This document shows, piece by piece, positions 41,419 to 50,108 of a stretch of DNA of 64,000 bases (position 1 is its first letter; every line of letters begins with the position of its first letter). The translations under genes and the position numbers were made by a program. The notes below the pieces were generated by a model. That model was not told the origin of the DNA. It saw only the letters and a list, made by a program, of their open reading frames with translations, and did not search any database. The stretch is from Pseudomonadota bacterium. GTDB taxonomy: Bacteria > Pseudomonadota > Alphaproteobacteria > Rhizobiales > Pleomorphomonadaceae. The stretch covers positions 219,339-283,338 of the forward strand of contig JAEZHI010000019.1 in the NCBI GenBank assembly GCA_023436885.1. The letters are read 5' to 3'.

Positions 41419-42699
41419 GTGACGATTCTGGATCGCCTGGATGGCGGGTCGAGCCGAGACGGAGACGAACTGATCGCGGGCAGTCGCATCGAAGACGCTC
41501 GCATCCACAATCGCCGGCTGGTGTTCGAAACGATCTTCCAGCGCGGCCCCATCAGCCGTGTCGAGATATCGGGGATTGTCGGGCTGAAGCCGCAGACAAT
41601 CTCCTCGATCACCCGAGAGCTTCTCGAGCAGGAGCTGATCGTCGAGGCCGGGCGCTCGTCCGGTCTGCGCGGGCAACCCCAGATCTATCTCGAGCCCAAT
41701 CCGGAAGCCGGCTGGTCGATCGGCGTTCATCTCGACCAGAACCACTGCTCCATCCTGGCCTTCGATCTCAAGCGACAGGAGCGTGCCCGCCGTTCACTGC
41801 GGCTTGACACGAGAAGCCCGGCGACAACCGTCCGCGTCGTCGCCGATGCCATCCTCGGCTTGCTTCAAGAGAACGGTCGCCCGACCGAGACTGTCTGGGG
41901 CATTGGCCTGGTGCTGCCGACATTCGGCTCGAAGGTCTACGACTTCGATTTCTCAATCCAGCATTGGGATGCCTGGCGGGACGTTTCATTTGCCGAAGAA
42001 CTTCAGCATTTGACCGGCATGCCCGTTCTTGTGGAGAACGATGCCACCGCGGCTGCCATCGGCGAGCGCATTCACCGCCCCGACAGCAGCGAGGCGACCT
42101 TCGTCTATTACTACGTCGGTCATGGATCCGGCGCGGGCGTCATCATCGACGGCTACCCATTCAAGGGTGTCGGCGGCAATGCCGGCGAAATCGGGCTGCT
42201 GCCCGTTCCAGGGATTCCCTCAAATCCCGTCTGGTCGAATGGGACCGTGGAAGCTGGTGAACAAAGCGCCAGCCCCCTTTCCATCGAAGGGCTAGCAGCT
42301 GCCTGCGGCGTCGATCAGGAGAATCTCGGCAGCGAGGCCATCGACCAGATGCTGGCGCTGCGCGATCATCGCCTGATGGATTGGCTTGCCCATGCGGCCC
42401 ATGTGCTGCGCGATGTTACCGCCATCATCGAGGTGATGTACGATCCTGGCTTCATCGCTGTCGGCGGTCCGCTGCCGCGCGCCATCGTCGAGCGTTTGGT
42501 CGACCGCGCTTATCCGCTACGGCCGACCCCGGCGGCGCGGCATGATCGGTCGCTGCCGCGCCTTCTGCCCGCCAAGCTGATCGAGGATGCCGCCGTGACG
42601 GGCGCCGCCATGCTGCCGATCTTCGTCAACATCAGTCACAATTTCCGGCACCTCTACTTCCGGCAGCTGTTGTCTGAAGAAGGGCCTGGAGAGAGCTGA
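41419..42699 (+). CDS. ROK-family transcriptional regulator (NagC/XylR type)
   Basis: 426 residues. A winged HTH near the N-terminus (LVFETIFQRGPISRVEISGI, then KPQTISSITREL) is followed by a ROK sugar-kinase-like domain (GVHLDQNHCSILAFDLK, ENDATAAAIGE, YVGHGSGAGVIIDG, GNAGEIGLLPV). The usual ROK zinc motif (CxCGxxGC) is absent: the corresponding stretch reads GIPSNPVWSNGTVEAG. It is therefore a regulator that probably lost kinase-type zinc binding. The start is GTG at 41419 (AAGGA upstream). It is 12 bp from the convergent ABC ATPase and likely controls the flanking sugar genes. Confidence 0.87.
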   Translation: MTILDRLDGGSSRDGDELIAGSRIEDARIHNRRLVFETIFQRGPISRVEISGIVGLKPQTISSITRELLEQELIVEAGRSSGLRGQPQIYLEPNPEAGWSIGVHLDQNHCSILAFDLKRQERARRSLRLDTRSPATTVRVVADAILGLLQENGRPTETVWGIGLVLPTFGSKVYDFDFSIQHWDAWRDVSFAEELQHLTGMPVLVENDATAAAIGERIHRPDSSEATFVYYYVGHGSGAGVIIDGYPFKGVGGNAGEIGLLPVPGIPSNPVWSNGTVEAGEQSASPLSIEGLAAACGVDQENLGSEAIDQMLALRDHRLMDWLAHAAHVLRDVTAIIEVMYDPGFIAVGGPLPRAIVERLVDRAYPLRPTPAARHDRSLPRLLPAKLIEDAAVTGAAMLPIFVNISHNFRHLYFRQLLSEEGPGES

Positions 42700-42711
42700 G
42701 CGCTTTCCCTT

Positions 42712-43755
42712 TCACCGCGGATCGACGCGATGGATGGCCCGATCGTCGCGGAATACGATGTGACGCGACACGGTCGGAACGTAAAAGGCGCCCTCGGTGA
42801 CCGGAACGTCCTTGAGGGTCTGCACTTTCCAAACGGCGCCATCAGGCGCTTCCGCCTCGATCTTCAGAACGGCGCCGTAATTGACGATACGACGGACGCA
42901 CGCTCCTTTGCCATCGGAAGATGGCGTCAGCGTCACGTCCTCGGGGCGGACAGCAAAAAGCGCCTCGCCATCCGGCACAGGCGCGTCGAGCCGAACGCCG
43001 CCAATCTCCGCGCCACCGCCCGATACTGTCGCTTTCAACATGTTCATGTCGCCAATGAAGCCGGCAACGAAGGGCGTCTGAGGATAGGTATAGATGTCCG
43101 CCGGCGTTCCGACCTGCTCGATCCGCCCCATGCTCATCACCACGATGCGGTCGGCTATCGATAGCGCCTCGTCTTGGCCATGGGTCACGAAAACCGTGGT
43201 AATGCCAAGCTTCCTCTGGATCTGCCGCACTTCTTCACGCAGGCGATCGCGCAAATGCTGATCGAGGCTGGCGAAGGGCTCATCCATCAGCAGGATCTTG
43301 GGTTCCAGGACAAGGCACCGAGCAATGGCAACGCGCTGCCTCTGGCCGCCCGACAGTTGGGCCGGGTGGCGCTTGCCGTAGTCGGCGAGACCGACCAGCT
43401 TCAACGCCGCCTCGACCTTGGTGGCAATATCCGGCTTCTTGAGGCCACGCAGCTTCAAACCGAAACCGACGTTGCCCTCCACCGTCATATGCCCCCAGAG
43501 CGCATGGCTCTGGAACACCATGGCGGTCGGCCGCTTCTCGGGCGGTGTACGGGCAACATCGGCACCATCGATCAGCACCTTGCCATTGGTCGGCATCTCG
43601 AAGCCGCCAATAATCCTGAGAAGCGTCGACTTGCCGGACCCCGATGGCCCGAGCAGGCAGACCAGCTCACCGTCGGCGATACGAAGATCGAGCGGCTCCA
43701 GCGCCGCCACGGCGCCAAACTGCTTGCTGACGTTTTCAAGCTCGAGCGTTGACAT
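42712..43755 (-). CDS. ABC transporter ATP-binding protein (PotA type)
   Basis: 347 residues. Walker A GPSGSGKST, Q-loop FQSHALWGHM, signature LSGGQRQRVAIARCLV, Walker B ILLMDEPFASLD, switch FVTHGQDEA, and a C-terminal TOBE domain. It lies last in the minus-strand operon binding protein, permease, permease, ATPase. The ATG at 43755 (MSTLELENVSKQFG) is the natural start. Closely parallel in design to the 31315 ATPase, but order within the operon is reversed. Ligand unknown. Confidence 0.92.
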   Translation of the reverse strand: MSTLELENVSKQFGAVAALEPLDLRIADGELVCLLGPSGSGKSTLLRIIGGFEMPTNGKVLIDGADVARTPPEKRPTAMVFQSHALWGHMTVEGNVGFGLKLRGLKKPDIATKVEAALKLVGLADYGKRHPAQLSGGQRQRVAIARCLVLEPKILLMDEPFASLDQHLRDRLREEVRQIQRKLGITTVFVTHGQDEALSIADRIVVMSMGRIEQVGTPADIYTYPQTPFVAGFIGDMNMLKATVSGGGAEIGGVRLDAPVPDGEALFAVRPEDVTLTPSSDGKGACVRRIVNYGAVLKIEAEAPDGAVWKVQTLKDVPVTEGAFYVPTVSRHIVFRDDRAIHRVDPR

Positions 43756-43792
43756 CGATACCCTATCGTTTGATCCACGGCCGGCCGGACGA

Positions 43793-44611
43793 TCAGCCGC
43801 CCAGTCCCTTGGCAAAGGCGTCGCCGCCGATGATGCGCCGCGCCATCAGGATGGCGGCGAGCGATGGCACCCACAACATGACCGACAGCACGGCACCATA
43901 CTGGACGACCAGTTGGTTGTTGATCATCTGCATCATCAGAAGCGGCATGGTGCGGATGCGTGGCGCGCCGACCAGCCAGGCGCCTTCCGTTTCGTAAAAG
44001 GTCCACACGAAAGTCATCAGCAGAGCCGCCGCGATCGTCGGAAATGCCTGCGGTAGCGTCACATAGCGGAATACCTGCCAGGCGGTGGCGCCGACGTCAC
44101 GAGCCGCCTCTTCCATCTCCCGGCTCACCGCCTTGAAAGCCGCCGTCGGCAGCCAGATCATCAGCAGCAATGTGTTCAGCAACTGGATGATCACCACGCC
44201 GGTGAACGTCCCGACGAGGTCAAGCGCGAGGAACAGCACGGCGATGGAAATAATGAGGGCAAAGCGCGGAAAGGCGTTGGCCATCAGGAAGGACATCATG
44301 AACGTCGACTTGCCCGGAAAGTCCATCCTGGCAAAGGCATAGGCGGCCGGCAGACATATGACCGCCGAGAGTGCCGTCACCGTCAGCGACAGCTCGATCG
44401 AGGTCGCGAATGCCGACCACACATCCGGTCGCGCTAGAACCAATGACCAGTAGCGGAAGCCCCACTTGGTGGGCAGCACCGCCGGATAGAACCACTGCTC
44501 GGCAAAAGCCCAGAGAAAGACGGTGAGTACCGGCAAGACGATGAAGAAAATAAGGAACAGCAGAATGCCGTAACCGAAGAAGTCGAAGCGCCGCGTGGTG
44601 AGGAACATCAT
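43793..44611 (-). CDS. ABC transporter permease (PotC-like)
   Basis: 272 residues, about six membrane helices, EAA loop EEAARDVGATAWQVFRYVTLPQ. Its ATG overlaps the preceding permease's stop by 3 bp (ATGA-type overlap at 44608-44611), so translation is coupled. The ATPase gene follows 37 bp downstream. Confidence 0.9.
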   Translation of the reverse strand: MMFLTTRRFDFFGYGILLFLIFFIVLPVLTVFLWAFAEQWFYPAVLPTKWGFRYWSLVLARPDVWSAFATSIELSLTVTALSAVICLPAAYAFARMDFPGKSTFMMSFLMANAFPRFALIISIAVLFLALDLVGTFTGVVIIQLLNTLLLMIWLPTAAFKAVSREMEEAARDVGATAWQVFRYVTLPQAFPTIAAALLMTFVWTFYETEGAWLVGAPRIRTMPLLMMQMINNQLVVQYGAVLSVMLWVPSLAAILMARRIIGGDAFAKGLGG

Positions 44612-45477
44612 TTGCGATCCTCCTTCGGACGGCGGGCGATGGATCGGACATAGGCGATACCGGCCAGCGAACAGATCAAGAAGGTAATGGTGGCCTGGGT
44701 GGATGCCTGCAGCGGGTCACGAACGCTCGAGAAGGTACGCAGCATGAACGGTCCCATCATCTCGGGATTGGTCGGACCGAGCATGAAGGGCATCAGCGCC
44801 TGTCCGAAGATACCGAGAAAATTCAAGGCAGAGACGATCAGCAGCGAGTGGGTGATTTCCGGCGTGATGATGCTGACCAGGATCCGCAACCGGCCCGCCC
44901 CGACATCACGGGCGGCCTCGATGGAGGCATCGGAAATATTGGATAGCCCCGAGATCAGGATCAGCAGGGTCAGTGGCATGCCATCCCAGATGAGCCCAAT
45001 CACCGGTCCCCAGGGCGTCAGGTGCGGCGACGCGTAATGGTGAAAGCCCACGAGGTTCAAAAGGCTCTGAAGCCAGCCGTTCGGCCCCATGTAGCGGATC
45101 AGGGCGTAGCAGATGATGATGCCCGGAACGAACATCGGGAACAGCGCCAGCGCCTGGATTACCGAGGCCAGAGGCCCCTTGGTGAAGCGCATGTAGAGCG
45201 CGATCGGCAAGTTCACGGCAGTGAGCAGGATCAGCGTGACGATCGTGGTCCAGAGCGTACGCGCCAGATTTGTCAGGCTGTAGCTGTCGGTGAAGAAGAA
45301 CACATAGCTTTGCAGGCTGAACGTGTAGCCGCCGCCATCCTTGGGGCGGACCAGCGTTCCGACGATCGAGAGCGCGGCCGGATAAAACAGGAATATCGCG
45401 ATGGCGGTGACGGGAATGGCGATGAACGCCAATCCCCTCCAGCCATTGCGCAACGACATCGCGGCCGCGCTCATCAC
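44608..45477 (-). CDS. ABC transporter permease (PotB-like)
   Basis: 289 residues, about six membrane helices, EAA-type loop EAARDVGAGRLRILVSIITPE. It begins only 5 bp downstream of the binding-protein gene and overlaps the next permease by 4 bp. Partner in the inner-membrane heterodimer of the 42712-46619 importer. Confidence 0.9.
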   Translation of the reverse strand: MMSAAAMSLRNGWRGLAFIAIPVTAIAIFLFYPAALSIVGTLVRPKDGGGYTFSLQSYVFFFTDSYSLTNLARTLWTTIVTLILLTAVNLPIALYMRFTKGPLASVIQALALFPMFVPGIIICYALIRYMGPNGWLQSLLNLVGFHHYASPHLTPWGPVIGLIWDGMPLTLLILISGLSNISDASIEAARDVGAGRLRILVSIITPEITHSLLIVSALNFLGIFGQALMPFMLGPTNPEMMGPFMLRTFSSVRDPLQASTQATITFLICSLAGIAYVRSIARRPKEDRK

Positions 45478-45482
45478 TGACC

Positions 45483-46619
45483 TCAGCGCTTGATGTCGGA
45501 GGCTACATTGCGATACCAGGCCTCGAACAGGGCTGGCTCCCAGTTACCCGGGAAAACCGGGATCGACTTCGGCGCCACCTTGGCGAACTTGTCCTGCAGT
45601 TCCTTGGACAAGAACTCCCACTTGATGCCTGGGAAGCCGCCGAGATCGGTGACGACGTGGTTCTGGACTTCAGGCGAAATCAGGTAGTCGGCAAGTTTCA
45701 GCGCCATGTCCTTGTTGCCGGCCACCGACGGCACGATGATGCCCGAGAACCCGCCCGTGAAGGCGAGGTCCTGGAGCTGAGCCACAGCCGTTGTCTCCGG
45801 AACGACACCCTGCCCCATCGCCTGCAGCGCCATGTCGGACCAGGCCACGGTCATGGTCACGGCACCGGAAGCAAGAAGCTGGATCGAAGCCGTGTTGCCC
45901 GAGGTATATTCGCCACCGTTGAACAGCGCCGGCTGGATGTCCTTCAGAAGTGGCCAGAGCTTTTCGAACATCGGCTTGGCATAATCGTCGGTGTAATTCT
46001 CCGGCAGGAACAGCTCGGGCTTCTGGCCCGTGACTTCCTGCAGGGCACGTTCGATGAAGCAGGCGCCGCTATCGCCGAGATCGGGGCGCGAATAGGCAAA
46101 CTGACCGGGATTTGCCTTGATCCACTTGACGAGGCCCGCAAACGTGGTCGGGACATCCTTGACCTTGTCGGCGTTGTACATCAGCACGACCTGCGAACCG
46201 CGATAGGGCAGCAGCGCCGGTGACTGAACGACAACCGGATTGACCTTGTCGTAATTGGCGAGGCCCGACTTGGAGAAATCGACCCAAAGTCCGGCTTCAA
46301 GCGAACCGGCCGGATAGAAGGGGTAAGCGGCCTCGAGGATATCGACCTGCGGATCCTTCTTGGCTTGGAACGCGGCATAGGCGCGATCGGCTAATGTGTT
46401 GATGCCGGAACCGCCACCGCCGGGAACCAGGTTCAGCGTCACGCCGGAATGGGCGGCTTCGAAGCCGGGCTTGACCACTTGCGTCCAGAAGTCGATGACG
46501 TTGGTGTCGCTGTTGAAAAAAATGTCGAGAACGCCCGGCGCCGCGAAGGCGACACGGGGGGCCGCCAGGAGCATACCGGCGCCCGCTGCGGAATACTTGA
46601 GAAAGTCGCGTCTCAGCAT
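45483..46619 (-). CDS. ABC transporter substrate-binding protein with Tat-like signal
   Basis: 378 residues. The N-terminus MLRRDFLKYSAAGAGMLLAAP has a twin-arginine-type RRDFLK motif, so it is exported by Tat. The mature part is a type II binding protein (DIFFNSDTNVIDFWTQVVKP, VVLMYNADKVKDVPTTF, DLGGFPGIKWEFLSKELQDK). GGAGG precedes the ATG at 46619. It is the first gene of the operon to 42712; a TTGACA -35 on the minus strand lies at 46774-46779. Ligand unknown; adjacent sugar-type enzymes suggest a carbohydrate or polyol. Confidence 0.9.
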   Translation of the reverse strand: MLRRDFLKYSAAGAGMLLAAPRVAFAAPGVLDIFFNSDTNVIDFWTQVVKPGFEAAHSGVTLNLVPGGGGSGINTLADRAYAAFQAKKDPQVDILEAAYPFYPAGSLEAGLWVDFSKSGLANYDKVNPVVVQSPALLPYRGSQVVLMYNADKVKDVPTTFAGLVKWIKANPGQFAYSRPDLGDSGACFIERALQEVTGQKPELFLPENYTDDYAKPMFEKLWPLLKDIQPALFNGGEYTSGNTASIQLLASGAVTMTVAWSDMALQAMGQGVVPETTAVAQLQDLAFTGGFSGIIVPSVAGNKDMALKLADYLISPEVQNHVVTDLGGFPGIKWEFLSKELQDKFAKVAPKSIPVFPGNWEPALFEAWYRNVASDIKR

Positions 46620-46748
46620 GTGAACCTCCACTCCAGACGCACGCCAGAGGCGCCCGCCATTGATGACGGGTCTTCGAAAAGACCAGTTCCCACTCCTCAA
46701 GCCGGCATTCTTTGAGCTTCTGGCGCGCCATGCTCGGCTTATCTTAAA

Positions 46749-46779
46749 TTCTTAGCACGGACTATATCGAAGCTGTCAA
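46749..46779 (-). promoter_or_regulatory. Probable housekeeping-type promoter of the ABC operon
   Basis: On the minus strand TTGACA (46774-46779) matches the -35 consensus. Downstream TAAGAA (46749-46754) at 19-bp spacing, or GCTAAG (46751-46756) at 17 bp, may act as -10. It lies about 130 bp upstream of the ATG at 46619. Confidence 0.4.
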
Positions 46780-47137
46780 GTATCCATTCCGAAGCCAAGC
46801 CACTTTTGGCATCGGTCTTTCGTAGGCATTTCCCCGGAATGACCAAGGCCTCAAATCCATTGCTCAGGATCGCCTCACTTGGCCACAACCTCGCGGTGCG
46901 TCAGCCGGAACCGCGCACCAGCTGCGCACTTTCTCTTTTATTTATTGGCACTTTCCAGTCTATGACCGATGCATGACAGACTTTCGACTAGCGAAACAAC
47001 TACCAAAAATCGCCGCCTCTACAAGCCCCAATCAATTTGATCCTCAGCGAGGATTAAATTCACCGCTCGAACCTCCGCGCGGCCCATGAGGGGCGCCTCT
47101 CCCTCTTTGCTCCTCCTCGGAGTAGCCGTGTCCGAAA

Positions 47138-47162
47138 GGAACAAAGCCCCCATCCCATGGTT
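47138..47162 (+). promoter_or_regulatory. EcfG-like promoter of the manganese catalase gene
   Basis: GGAAC (47138-47142), 16-nt spacer, GGTT (47159-47162), 48 bp before the ATG at 47211. Non-heme catalase genes are known members of EcfG regulons, which strengthens the call. Confidence 0.65.
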
Positions 47163-47210
47163 GGGCAAATGCCGGCGCCGATCCGGCTTTCCGCCGAAGG
47201 AGCGTCAGAC

Positions 47211-48137
47211 ATGTTCATGCGCGTCGACAGACTGATCACCGAGCTGCCACAGCCCAAACGGCCAGATCCCAACGCCGCGGCCGCCCTCCAGGAACTGCTG
47301 GGCGGCAAGTACGGTGAAATGTCGACGCTCGGCAACTACATGTTCCAGAGCTTCAATTTCCGCAGCAAGAGCAAGCTCCGGCCATTCTACAGCCTTGTCG
47401 CCTCCATCACGGCGGAAGAACTCGCCCATGTGGAGCTGGTCAGCAACGGCGTTGCCATGCTGAACAACGGCCCCGATGAGCCCTACAGCGACACGGTCGG
47501 GAGCCCGGACATATCGATGTCGCCACACGAGGCCATGAAGGACATCCGGCTTGCAGCCGGCTTCCTGTCCAACGGCGGTGGGGCTACGCCGGTCAACTCT
47601 CAAGGCGTCTCGTGGAACAACGACTTTGTCACGACAACAGGCAACGTCATCTTCGACCTGCTGCATAACTTCCATCTCGAATGCGGCGCCCGCCTTCACA
47701 AGCTGAGAGTCTACGAGACGCTGTCTGACCCGACGGGCCGGGAGGTTTGCGGCTACCTTCTCGTTCGGGGCTCGGTCCACGCGCACTCTTATGCGCTCGC
47801 CCTCAAGAAGCTGACGGGTGTCGAGATCGAGAAGATGCTGCCGGTTCCGAACATCCCGCTGAGCAACATCCCGGAATGTCAGAAATATCTGGATGAGGGC
47901 TCGCATCGCCGGCTCTACACATGGAGCGACACCGACTATCGGGAGATTTCCGGCATCTGGTCAAATGACGAAGTGGCGCTGCCAAGCGATCCGCCTGGCC
48001 AACTCGAAGTGGTCGAAGGCATCCCCGAGGGCGGCAAGATCCAGCAGCTCGTCGGGATACCCTCCGCCTTCACGCCCGACTATGCACCGGAAGAAATGTT
48101 TGAAATAGCGAGCAAGCTCTACGCCGCATCGCGGTGA
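47211..48137 (+). CDS. Manganese (non-heme) catalase
   Basis: 308 residues from the ATG at 47211, which has AAGGAG 8 nt upstream; a longer frame begins at 47157 but lacks one. It disproportionates hydrogen peroxide. The dimanganese ferritin-like fold is visible in ALQELLGGKYGEMSTLGNYM, ITAEELAHVELVSNG (Glu-x2-His), HNFHLECGARLHKL (Glu) and VRGSVHAHSYAL (His), matching the five known Mn ligands in the KatN/Mnc family. Its promoter has an EcfG-like pattern, and a metallo-beta-lactamase-fold hydrolase follows after 50 bp. Confidence 0.92.
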   Translation: MFMRVDRLITELPQPKRPDPNAAAALQELLGGKYGEMSTLGNYMFQSFNFRSKSKLRPFYSLVASITAEELAHVELVSNGVAMLNNGPDEPYSDTVGSPDISMSPHEAMKDIRLAAGFLSNGGGATPVNSQGVSWNNDFVTTTGNVIFDLLHNFHLECGARLHKLRVYETLSDPTGREVCGYLLVRGSVHAHSYALALKKLTGVEIEKMLPVPNIPLSNIPECQKYLDEGSHRRLYTWSDTDYREISGIWSNDEVALPSDPPGQLEVVEGIPEGGKIQQLVGIPSAFTPDYAPEEMFEIASKLYAASR

Positions 48138-48187
48138 CGCCTTTTCCAAGCTCGTTGAGAATTCCGAGAACATTGCCGGAGGGGAAA

Positions 48188-49069
48188 ATGAGTGTTCAAA
48201 TCCCACTTGGCCCGGAAAGCCGAGCATCGATCACGAACATGGGCGATGGACTGAGCAGCGTTGCCGACGATATAGCCTATCAGCGTCTGTCGATCGTCAA
48301 TTGCGTCTTCCATGGCGAACGCGGCGCCAGGGACTGGGTACTGATAGACACCGGACTTGCGACCTCAGCCAACTCCATCAAAGCCCACGCTGCGCGCCGG
48401 TTCGGAGCAGGAGCGCGCCCGACCGCGATCATTCTCACGCACGGGCATTTCGATCATGTGGGTTCGGCAGAAAGCCTGGCCAGGGAGTGGAACGTCCCTA
48501 TCTACGCGCATCCGTTCGAATTGCCGTATCTGGACGGTTCCGCTTCCTATCCACCGGCAGACCCTATGGTCGGTGGCGGTCTGATGGCGCTCCTGTCACC
48601 ACTTTATCCTCGGGGCCCCGTCGACCTCAGGCAGTGGTTGCAAGCGCTTCCAGAGGATGGTTCGGTACCCGGCATGCCCGAGTGGGAGTGGCTGCATACG
48701 CCAGGCCATGCCCCTGGGCACGTTTCGCTCTGGCGGGAGCGGGACGGGGCACTGATTGCCGGCGACGCTGTGGTGACCACCGGGCAGGAGTCCGCTTACG
48801 AGGCGCTGACGCTCCGGCCGGAGATGCACGGACCACCACGCTACTTCACGCCGGACTGGAGTGCCGCAAGGCGTTCAGTTGAAAAGCTCGCCCAGCTTGA
48901 GCCGCGCCTGCTTGTAAGCGGTCATGGCGCTGCACTTGCCGGGGAAGAGATGCGGCAGGCCCTGCATCGCCTCGCGGCGGATTTCGATGGGATCGCGCGC
49001 CCGACTACGGGACGCTACATCCGTGACCCGTCGACGATGGAGAACGGCCTCGTCTATCGAGCTCCTTGA
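48188..49069 (+). CDS. Metallo-beta-lactamase-fold hydrolase
   Basis: 293 residues. The metal motif reads ILTHGHFDHVGSA (HxHxDH), with later His and Asp ligands in HTPGHAPGHVSLW, AGDAVVT and LVSGHGA. The fold covers hydrolases of glyoxalase II, lactonase and phosphodiesterase type, and the exact reaction is open. GGAGG precedes the ATG at 48188; upstream codons of the frame overlap the catalase end. It is 50 bp downstream of manganese catalase and probably in the same transcript. Confidence 0.87.
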   Translation: MSVQIPLGPESRASITNMGDGLSSVADDIAYQRLSIVNCVFHGERGARDWVLIDTGLATSANSIKAHAARRFGAGARPTAIILTHGHFDHVGSAESLAREWNVPIYAHPFELPYLDGSASYPPADPMVGGGLMALLSPLYPRGPVDLRQWLQALPEDGSVPGMPEWEWLHTPGHAPGHVSLWRERDGALIAGDAVVTTGQESAYEALTLRPEMHGPPRYFTPDWSAARRSVEKLAQLEPRLLVSGHGAALAGEEMRQALHRLAADFDGIARPTTGRYIRDPSTMENGLVYRAP

Positions 49070-49075
49070 ACAAAC

Positions 49076-49993
49076 CTACTCGTCTGGCGACCAGTCTGGT
49101 CCCGTACTGCGCATCCAAGGATAGGCGAAGCTGGCAAACTTTTCGGCAACTTCTGGCGCGCCCGGCCGCTGCCGCGCGACCGCTGCGATAAGGGCCTCGA
49201 TCAAAGCCAGGATCGCCGTGTCGGACGGTGGATGCATCGAGTGGTAGGCTGTTACGAAGAGTGTCTGATCTGAAAGCGCGACCAGCGGCGAATCCAGGAA
49301 ATCGGTGATAGCCAGAATGGGGATGCCCGCCCGCTTCGCATAACGCGTCATGACGATGGTGTCGCGCATATAAAGCGAGAAGGCGACGGGTATGAGCAGG
49401 TCCTTTGGGCCGAACTTGAACAGCTGGCGCGCGACCCCAACCATGCCGCCCCCATTTTCAGGGCTTCGTGTCGGAACCCCGGTCATTTCAAGACCGCAGG
49501 CGAGCATACCGGCAAGCTGCGCGGCATTCTCAAAGCCCAGGACAAATACCTTTTCAGCGCGAGCAATCATCTCGACCGCCCGCTCGGTCGTTGTCGGATC
49601 GAGCGATCTCAGCGTCGCCTCGATATTGGCGATATCCTCCCGAAGCGAGGCTTCCAGCACCTCGAAGGCGCTCCCAGCTTCGGCGCGATGCTTCTTCATC
49701 GCATCGACCGGCTCGAACAGTTTTTCAAAGCCACGGATCAGCTCGGCCCGAAACTCCGCGTAACCGGAGAAACCGATCAGGTGTGCGAAGCGATTGGCGG
49801 TCGCCACGGAAACGTCGGCGCCGACAACGGCCTCATGAATGCTCATCCGCGCGACCTTGAGCGGCTCGGCCTTCACGAGGTCGGCGAACCGCCTCACCGC
49901 CCCGGTCATGTCACCGTACTTCCCGGCGATGCGCTGAGCCACCACCGTCGTGTCGGGCAGGCGTCCTAGAGGGTTTGACTGAAATTGCGGCAT
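49076..49993 (-). CDS. RpiR-family transcriptional regulator
   Basis: 305 residues. N-terminal HTH-6 domain (MTGAVRRFADLVKAEPLKVA, HEAVVGADVSVATANRFAHL, SGYAEFRAELIRGF) and C-terminal SIS domain (MIARAEKVFVLGFENAAQLA, KDLLIPVAFSLYMRDTIVMT) show the RpiR/MurR layout. The SIS domain usually binds a phosphosugar or related ligand. It is convergent with the hydrolase (6 bp gap) and divergent from a THI5-like ABC operon at 50109, which is its probable target. An inverted TGTA-N8-TACA site lies between them. Confidence 0.9.
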   Translation of the reverse strand: MPQFQSNPLGRLPDTTVVAQRIAGKYGDMTGAVRRFADLVKAEPLKVARMSIHEAVVGADVSVATANRFAHLIGFSGYAEFRAELIRGFEKLFEPVDAMKKHRAEAGSAFEVLEASLREDIANIEATLRSLDPTTTERAVEMIARAEKVFVLGFENAAQLAGMLACGLEMTGVPTRSPENGGGMVGVARQLFKFGPKDLLIPVAFSLYMRDTIVMTRYAKRAGIPILAITDFLDSPLVALSDQTLFVTAYHSMHPPSDTAILALIEALIAAVARQRPGAPEVAEKFASFAYPWMRSTGPDWSPDE

Positions 49994-50043
49994 GGTTGCC
50001 TTTTCATCGTGCTTGGAAGTTTAGTAACATATGCTAGCCTTTC

Positions 50044-50061
50044 CTGTAACAAAAAATACAG
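50044..50061. promoter_or_regulatory. RpiR-type operator candidate
   Basis: CTGTA (50044-50048) and TACAG (50057-50061) form an inverted repeat around AT-rich sequence. TGTA-N8-TACA resembles sites of other RpiR/HexR proteins. It lies between the divergent RpiR gene and the ABC operon start at 50109. Confidence 0.5.
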
Positions 50062-50108
50062 ACATCGTTGACCGCGCAGCCCGCCGACTAGGAAAGGACG
50101 CCACACTG

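Larger units (their letters stand above)
46620..47210. other. 591-bp divergent intergenic region
   Basis: No convincing gene. It contains the binding-protein promoter on the minus side and an EcfG-like promoter for manganese catalase on the plus side (47138-47162). The middle is AT-richer than flanking genes. Confidence 0.6.

Noticed and set aside
46620..47210. A possible small RNA or gene in the catalase upstream region
   Set aside because: Nothing beyond promoter elements could be supported; no convincing frame or terminator.
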